Assembly (NCBI GenBank): GCA_013306675.1
Contig: JABLUY010000042.1
Coordinates: 114,595 to 178,594, forward strand
Source of the DNA: Thraustochytrium sp. TN22
Taxonomy: Eukaryota > Sar > Bigyra > Thraustochytrida > Thraustochytriidae
DNA: 64,000 bases
Direction: 5' to 3'
Shown: positions 1-8,095 of the stretch, piece by piece
How positions within the stretch are numbered: the stretch's first letter is position 1
Layout: every line of letters starts with the position of its first letter
The notes under the pieces: model-generated
What the model was told of the DNA's origin: nothing
Seen by the model: only the letters and a program-made list of their open reading frames with translations
The model's database searches: none
Translations under genes and position numbers: made by a program

Positions 1-2205
1 TCGGCCATTCCAGTTGGGAAATGGAAAGTCCTGCACGTAGGCCGGTATCTTGGCACGGTTCTCATAGCAGGGCACGATGGTGTCCGCACTCACGAGCACG
101 GCGAGGTAAAGCTGGCGGCGAATGAGGAAGTGAGTGAGCCTCTCTGGTGATATGAAAAGGGCCCCGAGCCGTGCTAAGAGATACACGTCGAGAGAGAGCA
201 GTAGCACGCCCCACATGGCGAGGTTGTCCTCGATGAGCGAGCTGAAGTGAAAGAAGGAGCCAAAGACGGTACGCGCAGGCGCGGCCCAGATGCGAGCAAA
301 GCGCGAGGTGGTCCTCGACTCGAAGGCCAGGGCGCGCTCGTAATTGCTCATGAGCGTCGATGTACCAGGCAATGACGGGAGTGAGTTGTTGGAGAAAGAC
401 CTGCTGTTGGCCAGGCCGCCTGGGCGACGGGTGGACGGGACGATACTGTTCGTTGACCTGGGCTTGCGGCGTACGTGGAAAGATGTATACAGTGAGAGCA
501 TCCCTTCGGCAAGGATGAAGATCGTCATGGTAAAGCCCACAGGTCTCCAAAAGAGCCACGCGCTCAGCTCAAGCCCGGAGAGGCTCATGGGCCGGAGCAA
601 GAGCCAGGGTGCGTTCAGGCAGCCCGCCGCAGAGCCGCACGAGAGCTCGCAGGTGGTCGGGATTAGCTGGCCCAGCAGTATGCAGCGCTGGTAAACCTCT
701 GTGTAGATTGAGTCCCCTAAGACAGGCACGCTCGGCAGCGCGTAGAGGAAGATCATCACTCCGGAGCTACTGTATCGAACATTGGCAATGGATGCGATCA
801 TGCCCATCACAACAGCGACGACGCAGGCGATAGAGATCGAGGCTGCGGTAATAAACTTTGCCGTCTCCATCTCGCCCAGGAGTACCATCCCGATGTACGC
901 TTGTGCGCTCATGAGCGAAAAGATACACAGGGTATACAGAGACACAGACGGTGCCGTGATGAGGCTGCCCACAATCTCCGCCCGAATGCTGATGTGCTGG
1001 TTGTAGAGCGTGGTTCCGGTGAAGAGCAGCTGCGAGAGGAGGGCGCGCGCCAGCGTATGGACGAAGACGATCGCAGTAGATCCAACGAGGACTACATCTT
1101 GCCAGCGACCCAGCGCCACGCTAGCATTCGATTGCAGGTACGTGGCGATGCGGGTCCCGATTTCTAAAGAAACGGAACTCGGCCCGACTCGCGGCGGCCA
1201 AATCTCGTCCGGGCCCAGCAGAATGTTGGTAAGGACTTCACGGCTGTTGGCGCTGCCAAAGCCGTAGCTATTCTGCGTCTCAATGCCTGCGCCGTAGGAG
1301 TTTTCGCTACGTACGCCGGGGTCCCACTCCCCAAAGCAACCTTCCTCGCAGAATCCATCGTCACCGAAGAGGTCACACCAATAGCCGAGACGTCCCTCCG
1401 AGCTTCCCCCGACGCTTGGCAGGAAGCACTTATGCGGCCCTGCGACTCGGAGCATTCCATTTTCGCTAAGATAACCAACGTATGGTAACGTTGTGGTCAC
1501 GAAGTGCACAGCCATAAGAGCCGCCGACTCGTTGGCTGCAAAGAGAACCAACGAGTGCGGTGCTGCGTCAAGGACCGGAACTCTGGCCACCGCCTCTCCT
1601 TCGCTGCTCATAAAGTCCGTGAGCACGTGCATGGGCAGGGATTGAGCTGTGGAGCTCACGTGCTCGTAGCTGCCGAGGAGGAAGCGAATCAGGTAGCTCA
1701 CCATGGCCATGACGAGAAGCAGCATGCCCACGTTCATGGACCCGACGATCCAGGATATGGTCCGCTTGTAGCGTTTGTGCCAAGGGAGCTTCCGCAGTAT
1801 CTTCCTACGACTCTTGCGTTTGCGCCGCTGCTCGGCTCGCTCGGAAATGCCCGCGTTGAGTGGCTTGTTGCGCGTCGTGCTCGCCTTGCGCGTCGAGTCC
1901 TGCTTGTTCAGCCCTTGAGGACCATCAGGTCTCAGGCTGGGTGTGTCCGAGTTGCTGCGCCCAAAGGGCCACCTCCCTCCAATGCGCATTGCCAGCGTCC
2001 TGCGCTTGGTGGGTGGCTCGATATCCAGCGCCGTGTATAGGTCCTTCCCCTGCAGCCCCTGGCTGCGCAGGTCCGCTAGCTCCCGCTCCCACCCGTTCAC
2101 GCCTGTGCTGCTGCGCCGCTCCTTGGACCTGCGCCTAATCATGGTGTTGCGCAGGTTCGTGCTCTCCGGCACGGGCGCGGTGATCTGCACCAGCGGCCGC
2201 TTCAT
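1..2205 (-). CDS. Multi-pass membrane protein, C-terminus beyond the left edge
   Basis: An uninterrupted minus-strand frame of 735 codons runs from an ATG at 2205 off the window edge, so the protein is partial. The next upstream in-frame stop is at 2341-2343. A second ATG at 2142 is a possible start. Residues 1-150 are hydrophilic and basic (Lys/Arg-rich near 135-148). A first membrane segment lies around 151-180. A likely extracytoplasmic domain of about 190 residues follows (180-370), with several cysteines near 265-300. At least six further hydrophobic segments lie between about 370 and 700. This layout (one helix, outer domain, helical bundle) resembles membrane sensors or channels, but I recognise no family motif. 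The catalytic part, if there is one, would lie beyond the edge. The sequence reads as a real protein, with hydrophobic blocks, few rare residues and no stops over 2.2 kb. Confidence 0.75.
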   Translation of the reverse strand, partial: MKRPLVQITAPVPESTNLRNTMIRRRSKERRSSTGVNGWERELADLRSQGLQGKDLYTALDIEPPTKRRTLAMRIGGRWPFGRSNSDTPSLRPDGPQGLNKQDSTRKASTTRNKPLNAGISERAEQRRKRKSRRKILRKLPWHKRYKRTISWIVGSMNVGMLLLVMAMVSYLIRFLLGSYEHVSSTAQSLPMHVLTDFMSSEGEAVARVPVLDAAPHSLVLFAANESAALMAVHFVTTTLPYVGYLSENGMLRVAGPHKCFLPSVGGSSEGRLGYWCDLFGDDGFCEEGCFGEWDPGVRSENSYGAGIETQNSYGFGSANSREVLTNILLGPDEIWPPRVGPSSVSLEIGTRIATYLQSNASVALGRWQDVVLVGSTAIVFVHTLARALLSQLLFTGTTLYNQHISIRAEIVGSLITAPSVSLYTLCIFSLMSAQAYIGMVLLGEMETAKFITAASISIACVVAVVMGMIASIANVRYSSSGVMIFLYALPSVPVLGDSIYTEVYQRCILLGQLIPTTCELSCGSAAGCLNAPWLLLRPMSLSGLELSAWLFWRPVGFTMTIFILAEGMLSLYTSFHVRRKPRSTNSIVPSTRRPGGLANSRSFSNNSLPSLPGTSTLMSNYERALAFESRTTSRFARIWAAPARTVFGSFFHFSSLIEDNLAMWGVLLLSLDVYLLARLGALFISPERLTHFLIRRQLYLAVLVSADTIVPCYENRAKIPAYVQDFPFPNWNGR

Positions 2206-3385
2206 CTTCTCGCCTCGCACCCCGTTGGGAGGCCCGCAAGCGAGGCCGGCGCGCGCGCAAGCGCGACCAGCGCCGGCCTGGCTCGGTTCTTGCCTGCTCG
2301 GTTCTTGCCTGCCACCGGCAATCGCCGCGGTGACAGCACCTCACTGTCAGGCCAGCGCGGGCGGGGCGGGCAGAGCAGGGCAGCAGTGTACTGTTACGCG
2401 CCTGGCTGTGTGCGCCACGGCCCGGGTGCCACGGCCCCCGTCGCTACAGCGAGTCTTGTGACCAGCCTCAGTGGTGGAGCACTGGCACTACTGATTTGAC
2501 CGGTGGCACGGCACGGCACGACGACGCAGCACTGCGCGATGAACGCTCGTTGAAAGCCACGCTGGAACGCGCCAGCAATGCAGAGCGCGACAACCTGGCT
2601 TGGCTAACGCGCTCCAGTGCAACACGATTTGTGTCGTTTCGCTTCGCTTCGCACAGCTCGGTTGCGGGTGCGGGCCTGTGCAGCAGCTTCAGAGTCGCCC
2701 AAGTGCGGTTGCCTCACCGGCTCTGTTCAGAGGCTCAAGATCAAACGCTCCGTAAGACTTCATGAGTTGCAGGAGCACGAGCGTCGGATTAGTTGTGAAA
2801 TTGGCAGCTCTTGCTTTTGCCCTCGATGCCGTCGATCATGGCCACGCAGCACGAAAACGAAAGAAAGCAGTCTTAGGTTGAGCCGGACTGGTAAGCGGAC
2901 GCCAAGACTCTCGTCCTCCGTTTGGCCGTTCTCGGACCGACTGATGATTAGCAAGCCTTGAGACATGCGTGTGCCGCCGTCTCACAAGTATCAGCCTATG
3001 CACGGCGGGTTTGGGTTTGCTCGATTTCCCCACCACTTCGGAGGACAGTTGAACCAAAACCAAGACCAAAAGGTGGCGTCAAAGCTTGGCGGAGTGTGGT
3101 ACTCTCATGGCGCTCACATGGCTTGGCAAAGGTGGTGGCGCTCACATGACTAGGCGAAGGTCGCAATCACATGTCAATCAAACTTGTTTTGCTATCTGTC
3201 ACCTGCTGCGTGCCAGTGAGCACGTGCTTATGTGCAATGTGTATGTGTGTATGCAGCTTGATTGCTTGGGTCCTCGCAACCACTAGATCAGATGACCGAT
3301 GCGCGGCATGGCGCACACCATAAACGTCAAAGGTCCGAGACGAAGGTTTTTTTTTCGGAGGGAACAGTTTTGCGACTCCTTCTCT
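2206..3385. other. Intergenic, no gene recognised
   Basis: About 1.2 kb between the start of the left-edge membrane protein and the 3' end of the PHAX-like gene. It is less GC-rich than the genes, with several T-rich runs and a T9 run near 3347. A 12-bp motif (ggcgctcacatg) occurs twice, near 3110 and 3139. The open frames here are short and low in protein character. It should hold the promoter of the left gene and the polyadenylation region of the PHAX-like gene. Confidence 0.5.
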
Positions 3386-4012
3386 TCAGGCCTTCTCCTC
3401 CTCAGCCGCCTCCTTGGTAGCCTCCTTCTCCTCGATGGCCTCCTTCTTGTCCTCCTCCGCCGCGGCCTCGGCCTCCTCCTTCTTCTCCTCGGCCTTGTCG
3501 GCGTCAGTCTTGGCCTCAGACTTCTCCTCTTCCTTCTTGTCAGCCTCCGCCTCGGGCTTCTCCGCCTCCTCCTCGGCGTCTTCCTTCTTGTCGGCCTCCG
3601 CCTCGGGCTTGTCCGCCGCCGCCTCGGCCTCGGCCTCGGCCTCCTCCTCCTTCTTGTCGGCCTTCTGCAGCTTGCGCTGCTTGCGCACGCGCGTGGTAAG
3701 GCCGTTGAACTTGGCCGTGCCGAGCTGCTCCCGCGCGAGGTGGAAGAAGACGCCCCCCGGCGTCTTGCGGCGCGCGCCGTCCGCGGTCTTGATGCCCTCC
3801 TCAGTCTTCTCCACCTCGTGCGTCTTCACCAGCAGCTTCTCGGCATCCTCGGCGCCGATCTGCTCCACGATGAGCGAGACCAGCATGTCGTTCTCCTCCT
3901 TGAGCTCCTCGCACACGCGCTTCACCAGCGCCTCGCTGCCCTCGGGCGCGTCGCGCTTGGTGCCGCGCGCCTCCTCGGCCGCGGCCGCGGCCTGGGCCTC
4001 CTCCTGCGCCAT
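3386..4012 (-). CDS. PHAX-type RNA-binding domain protein
   Basis: Predicted 208 aa. Residues about 41-120 match the PHAX RNA-binding domain: a helical stretch, then the hallmark GARRKTPGGVF at 79-89, which in animal PHAX lies in the fold that grips snRNA during nuclear export with CBC and CRM1. A basic segment follows (TTRVRKQRKLQK, 106-117). The last 90 residues are an almost pure Lys/Glu/Ala repeat (KKEEEAEAEA type), probably a charged disordered or single-helix tail. The ATG at 4012 sits in a strong context (gcgccATGgcg). The frame stays open to 4747, but that stretch is CpG-island sequence on the other side of the promoter. Compared with animal PHAX (about 390 aa) it is short and shows no obvious CBC-binding or export-signal N-terminus, so it may be a domain homologue with another role. 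Confidence 0.8.
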   Translation of the reverse strand: MAQEEAQAAAAAEEARGTKRDAPEGSEALVKRVCEELKEENDMLVSLIVEQIGAEDAEKLLVKTHEVEKTEEGIKTADGARRKTPGGVFFHLAREQLGTAKFNGLTTRVRKQRKLQKADKKEEEAEAEAEAAADKPEAEADKKEDAEEEAEKPEAEADKKEEEKSEAKTDADKAEEKKEEAEAAAEEDKKEAIEEKEATKEAAEEEKA

Positions 4013-4385
4013 GGCGCCTAGCGAGCGAGCGCGCGCGCGCGCGGGCGGGCGGGCGGGCTCGGCGCGCGTGTCGCTCGCTCGCTCGCTCCCTCCCTCCCTG
4101 CTCCCTGCTCCGCCGCAGCCGACTCCGCTCTGCGGCCGCGCCGCCCGCCCGCCCGCCCGCCGCCCGCGCGCGCGACCACTGGCGCAGCGGCGCGCGCGCC
4201 GCGTTGCGCGCGCCGCGGCGCGCGTTGCGCCGGCGCCCGCCGCGGCGCGCGTTGCGCAGCTTGGCGGCGGGCAGCAGGCGGGCAGGCAGAGGGAGATCGC
4301 GCGCGCGCGGGCGGCGCGGGCGCGGGCGCGGCGCGGCGCGGCGCGGCGCGGCGCGGCTGGCGAGGGCCGCGGGCGGCGGCGCGGG
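4013..4385. promoter_or_regulatory. Bidirectional CpG-rich promoter
   Basis: 373 bp separate the divergent start codons of the PHAX-like gene and the DUF218 gene. The stretch is extremely rich in CpG, with (gcgc)n, (gcggg)n and ggcgcg runs, and has no TATA-like box. Both genes must be transcribed from here. The exact start sites cannot be seen. Confidence 0.6.
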
Positions 4386-5459
4386 ATGGCGTTCGCGGGC
4401 GGCGGCGGCGAGCTGCGGCTGAACGTGGGCGGGCTGCCCGGGCCGGGGCAGTATGTGGGCGGCGGGGCGCTGGGCGCGCACGGCGGCGGCGCGGCCGCGC
4501 GCAAGCTGAGCAAGGCGAGCGCGAAGGCGGCGCGCAGGCGGCGAGCGGTGTTCGTGGGGATCTTTGGGTGCATGGCGGTGGCGCTGGGCGGCCTGCTGTG
4601 GAGGACGCTGACGCTGCTGGTGTTTGGCGAGGGGGACGCGGCGGATGGCCCGCTGTGGGCCGCGCCGCGCAGCGCGCTCACGGACTTTGACGCCGCCGCC
4701 GCAAAGCAGGCGCGGCACCTCGTACTCGTCGCGTGCCACAGCATCACCGTGGGGGAGTCCCTGGAGGACGCCGACAGCCGCGACGACCGCTGGATGCTCG
4801 TGGACTACCAGCGCAAGGCCGACATGCCGCAGGCCTTTACGATGCACATCCGCAAGGGCATCGAGCTCGCGCTCGAGGACCCGACGGCGCTGCTCATGTT
4901 CAGCGGCGGCCAGACGCGCCTGCACGCAGGCCCCAAGAGCGAGGCGGTCAGCTACTTCTTCGTGGCGGACCACTACGGCTGGTGGTCGCAGGCGGCCGCG
5001 CGCTCCGTGCGGCCGCGCACCGTCGTGGAGGAGTACTCCACTGACTCGCTCGAGAACCTCTCCTTCGCCATCTGCCGCTTCAAGGAGGTCACCGGCGCCT
5101 ACCCGGAGCGCATCACGGTGGTCGGCTACACCTTCAAGCGGGAGCGCTTCGTCGACCTCCACCGCGCCGCGCTGCGCTTTCCGGAGAGCGCCTTCGCGTA
5201 CGTGGGCGTGGACCCGCCTACCAGTCGGTTCGCCGCGCGCCTGTCGCAGCTCGCGCACTTCGAGAGCACTGCGTCCTTGGAGCCCTTCCGCAACGACCCG
5301 TACGGCTGCCACACGCAGGTCCTGCAACACAAGCGCACGGACCGCAATCCGTTCTTTCGCCAGCCTGGCTACAGCCTGAGCTGTCCGGAGATGGCTGACC
5401 TGTATCGTTACTGCGAGCGTGCCCTGTACCCGGCTGGGCAGCTGCCCTGGGACCGATGA
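4386..5459 (+). CDS. DUF218-type single-pass membrane protein
   Basis: Predicted 357 aa. A Gly-rich N-terminus (1-35) and a Lys/Arg cluster (40-54) precede one hydrophobic helix (about 54-80), giving a type II membrane topology. The rest is a soluble domain with features of the DUF218 (YdcF/SanA/ElyC-like) family: a beta strand ending LVLVACHSIT near 105, a FSGGQTR turn near 177 typical of the family's nucleotide-like pocket, a GAYPERITVVGYTFKRERF segment, and a conserved tail with NPFFRQPGYSLSCPEM. Fungal and protist homologues are uncharacterised membrane proteins. The ATG at 4386 begins the protein-like sequence after a CpG island, and the open frame upstream is antisense to the PHAX-like gene. 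Its 3' end faces the adenylate-kinase fusion 91 bp away. Confidence 0.8.
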   Translation: MAFAGGGGELRLNVGGLPGPGQYVGGGALGAHGGGAAARKLSKASAKAARRRRAVFVGIFGCMAVALGGLLWRTLTLLVFGEGDAADGPLWAAPRSALTDFDAAAAKQARHLVLVACHSITVGESLEDADSRDDRWMLVDYQRKADMPQAFTMHIRKGIELALEDPTALLMFSGGQTRLHAGPKSEAVSYFFVADHYGWWSQAAARSVRPRTVVEEYSTDSLENLSFAICRFKEVTGAYPERITVVGYTFKRERFVDLHRAALRFPESAFAYVGVDPPTSRFAARLSQLAHFESTASLEPFRNDPYGCHTQVLQHKRTDRNPFFRQPGYSLSCPEMADLYRYCERALYPAGQLPWDR

Positions 5460-5479
5460 GGAGTAGAAAACTCCAACAT

Positions 5480-5499
5480 GCGCGCGCGCGCGCGCGCGA
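5480..5499. repeat. (CG)n dinucleotide run
   Basis: About 20 bp of alternating c and g lies just after the stop of the DUF218 gene, in the 91-bp gap between two convergent genes. Alternating CG of this length can adopt Z-DNA, but no effect can be inferred here. Confidence 0.8.
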
Positions 5500-5550
5500 C
5501 TTGTTGACTGTGAGATAACTTAGCTTCTTCTTACCACCTAGCCCACCTAG

Positions 5551-7314
5551 CTAGAGCCTGGCCGAAGAGGCGGCGCTGTCCGGGGAGGCAGCGAGGACCT
5601 GGCAGCCGCGGAGGACCACAGTGCTGCGCAGGCGGAGCTCAAAGCCGACGAAAACGAGCTCGCCCTGCATGGAGTCGACAACCGAGGCCGCCGAGGGCCG
5701 CTCCGAGAGCACCCAGGTGCGAGTCTCCACGACGTCGCCAAGACGGGGCGGGGCGATGGTCTCCACCCAGAGGCAGCGCGGGCGAAGCGCCGCGAATGTG
5801 CTCTGGTTGTAGCGCGCCGCGGCACTGAAGCGCGCCGTCTCAATGAGGGAGACGAGCGTGGCCGGGTTGATGTGCGCGTCGATGCCGACGTCGCGCGGCG
5901 TGATGCGGTACGAGGACGAGAAGGCATCCGGTGGGCAGGCCTCCATGTGCAGGCGCGTGGCAGCGAACTCGATCATGGCCGAGCGCGGCGCGGCGCGCGG
6001 GCCCGACCCGAGATGGTGCTGGTGGTGATTCGCGGCTTTGCGCACCAGATTGCGCAGGCGCTGGCGCTGCGGCACCGAGGTGAGCTTGCCGGTCTGGCGG
6101 TCCACGGTGACCAGCACGGTGACACCACGCGCAATCTCCATCTCGCCCTGCGGGCCGAAGCGCCGCGCGAGGCTGTCGCGCAGCGTCTCCAAGTAGTGGC
6201 GCTGCTGGCCCGTGATGAGGAGCAGCTTGAGCGCCTTCTCCACGTCGGCCTGCGTCGTGACGATCGCGTGACCCAACTGCACGGAGCGTTCGCTGACGTG
6301 CTCCAGCCATACGCGGCAGTGCACGTCGAGCCCTGGCACGAGCGCGTGGCAGAGCTCGACGCTGTGGGCGCGCACGGAGAAGTGCACCTGCTGGTTCACG
6401 CGCACCTTGGGGCGGCCGGCGAAGGAGATGGGGCTGCGCACGTCCGCCAGCACGCCTCGCCCCAGCATGAGCCAGATCATGTGCTCGCTATACTGCGTCA
6501 CGGTGATAAAATCGCGCGAGCCGCCCATGTCCGGGCCGGGCGAGCACTCGTAGTTGCGCACGCCCATGGTGCGCTTGATGATGCCGCCCCAGTACAGGTC
6601 GCCCTCGATCACGTCGCGGATGCTGTCGAAGACGCGGTCCGGGTGCGCGTCCGCCGGGATGCCCTGCACGAGCCCCTTGTAGAAGCCCACGATGCTGTCG
6701 ATGTTGTCATGGTACGTGCGCAGGCGCTCGCGCATCTTGTCTCGCGTGTCGTCCGAGCGGATGACCAGGCGCGCCAGCACCTCGGGGTCCGTCGGCGGAC
6801 TCATCTTCATGTTGAAGATCTGGCCCGACACCGGATCGATGCGCCGGCTCTCCACGCGCGAGTAAACCACCTCGTCCGCCACGTCCAGCAGGATCACGTG
6901 CGAGACCGTCACACCCAGGTCGCGCAGCACCTGCGCCTGCCGGTGCGTGCGCGGGAAGCCGTCCAGCAGCACGCCGCGGTCGCGGCAGTCCTTTTGCGCG
7001 AGCCGCTCCTTGACGATGGCGCACACCAGCTCGTCCGGCACCAGGCGCCCGGCGTCGATGTAGGCCGCCAGCTCCGGCATGAGGTTCTGCCGCGCGCGCA
7101 GCAGGTCGCCGGCCGAGATGTGGATGAGCCCGTACTTCTCCACCAGCCGCTTGCACTGCGTCGACTTGCCGCCCGACGGCGGGCCGGCGATCAGGATCGT
7201 GCCCACGCCGCCCTCGCTGGCCAGCTCCTGCGCGTGCTGCTCGCCGCGCTGCACCTCTTCGGCCAGCTCCGCGTCCGCGGCGGCCTTGAGCGGGCCGTCC
7301 TCCGCGTCCTCCAT
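5551..7314 (-). CDS. Adenylate kinase fused to two hotdog thioesterase-like domains
   Basis: Predicted 587 aa. Residues 37-245 are an adenylate/nucleoside-monophosphate kinase: P-loop GPPSGGKST (44-52), HISAGDLLRA (65-74), LLDGFPR (116-122) and a short LID beginning RRIDPVSG (157-164) with the arginines RSDDTRDKMRER (186-197). The sequence around the P-loop and LID is closest in style to plastid-type adenylate kinases. Residues about 268-425 and 450-575 look like two hotdog folds. The first has FAGRPKVRVNQQVHFSV and a VTVDRQTGKL strand; the second has YRITPRDVGIDAHIN (469-483) followed by an ARF helix, as in acyl-CoA/acyl-ACP thioesterases. A kinase that balances AMP, ADP and ATP joined to a double-hotdog thioesterase could couple acyl-CoA synthesis or hydrolysis products with AMP recycling, but that is inference. 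The frame is continuous and no intron or stop separates the parts. Confidence 0.85.
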   Translation of the reverse strand: MEDAEDGPLKAAADAELAEEVQRGEQHAQELASEGGVGTILIAGPPSGGKSTQCKRLVEKYGLIHISAGDLLRARQNLMPELAAYIDAGRLVPDELVCAIVKERLAQKDCRDRGVLLDGFPRTHRQAQVLRDLGVTVSHVILLDVADEVVYSRVESRRIDPVSGQIFNMKMSPPTDPEVLARLVIRSDDTRDKMRERLRTYHDNIDSIVGFYKGLVQGIPADAHPDRVFDSIRDVIEGDLYWGGIIKRTMGVRNYECSPGPDMGGSRDFITVTQYSEHMIWLMLGRGVLADVRSPISFAGRPKVRVNQQVHFSVRAHSVELCHALVPGLDVHCRVWLEHVSERSVQLGHAIVTTQADVEKALKLLLITGQQRHYLETLRDSLARRFGPQGEMEIARGVTVLVTVDRQTGKLTSVPQRQRLRNLVRKAANHHQHHLGSGPRAAPRSAMIEFAATRLHMEACPPDAFSSSYRITPRDVGIDAHINPATLVSLIETARFSAAARYNQSTFAALRPRCLWVETIAPPRLGDVVETRTWVLSERPSAASVVDSMQGELVFVGFELRLRSTVVLRGCQVLAASPDSAASSARL

Positions 7315-8095
7315 CGCGCCGACCTTATCGCAGCGCGCCTCGGCCTTGGGCTCCTCGTCCGAGCTGCCTGCCGCGCTGCACCACGTCGCCGTCCTCGCTG
7401 CTCGCCGAGCTCGGCTCGTAGCCCAGCTGCCGCTGGTACCCCGCCACCGCCGGCGGCTGAGAGCAAGTAATGCCCCCCCGCGCGCCGGGCTCGCGCGCCG
7501 CGCGCGCGCTCACGAGCGCCCCGCCGCGCCGTCCGCCGCCGCCGCCGCCGCCGCCGGGTCCACGCGCGCGCCTCGGGGCCGCGCGGGCGCGGGCATGCGG
7601 GCTTGGAGGTCTGCATGGAGCGGAGGGAGGGAGGGAGGGAGGGAGGGATCGACGCCTCCGGCGCGCTCGTGCGCGCATGTCCGTCCCATCGACTCGACTC
7701 CGCCCGCGAGCCCGGCCGGCCGGCCGAAGCGCGGCGGCGGCGCGCGGCGGCGGCGCCGCGCCGCGCCGAGGCCGGCTGAGCAGCCACGCGCGAGCCGGAG
7801 CCAGACAGGGGCGGAGATGGATCATTGGATCTAAGGACGATGTCCGATGTCAACAGGCGCGCGGAGCCGTTCGACCCGCGCGTTGACAGGACCGCGGAGA
7901 ACACCGGCACGTGCGGACAGCGCCTCAACTTGGAGAAACTTGAAGAGAGAGAGAAGAGAGAGACCGAGGCGGGCCACGCCGTGCGCAAGGCGCGGCGCGA
8001 GGAGGAGGAGGAGGAGGAGGAGGAGGAGGAGGAGCAGACGCGCAATAGCGGAGGCCGAAGGCGCAGGAGCGCTCGCGGCAAGTGGACTGGACGAC
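7315..8095. promoter_or_regulatory. Divergent promoter region with (GGGA)n run
   Basis: This lies between the start codons of the kinase-hotdog gene and the WW-ankyrin gene. It has a GGGA tetranucleotide run at 7621-7649 and a (gag)n/(gaggag)n run at 8000-8033. An alternative open frame from 7825 to 8277 and an upstream ATG at 7847 in the WW-ankyrin frame make the exact 5' end of that gene uncertain. It is also possible that a short first exon lies here. Confidence 0.45.

Noticed and set aside
3801-5330. 509-codon minus-strand frame
   Set aside because: It crosses the bidirectional promoter and the reverse of the DUF218 gene. The PHAX-like gene in another frame explains its left part.
5872-7470. 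532-codon plus-strand frame
   Set aside because: Antisense to the kinase-hotdog fusion, with Val/His/Ala/Asp/Arg bias typical of the reverse of a GC-rich gene.
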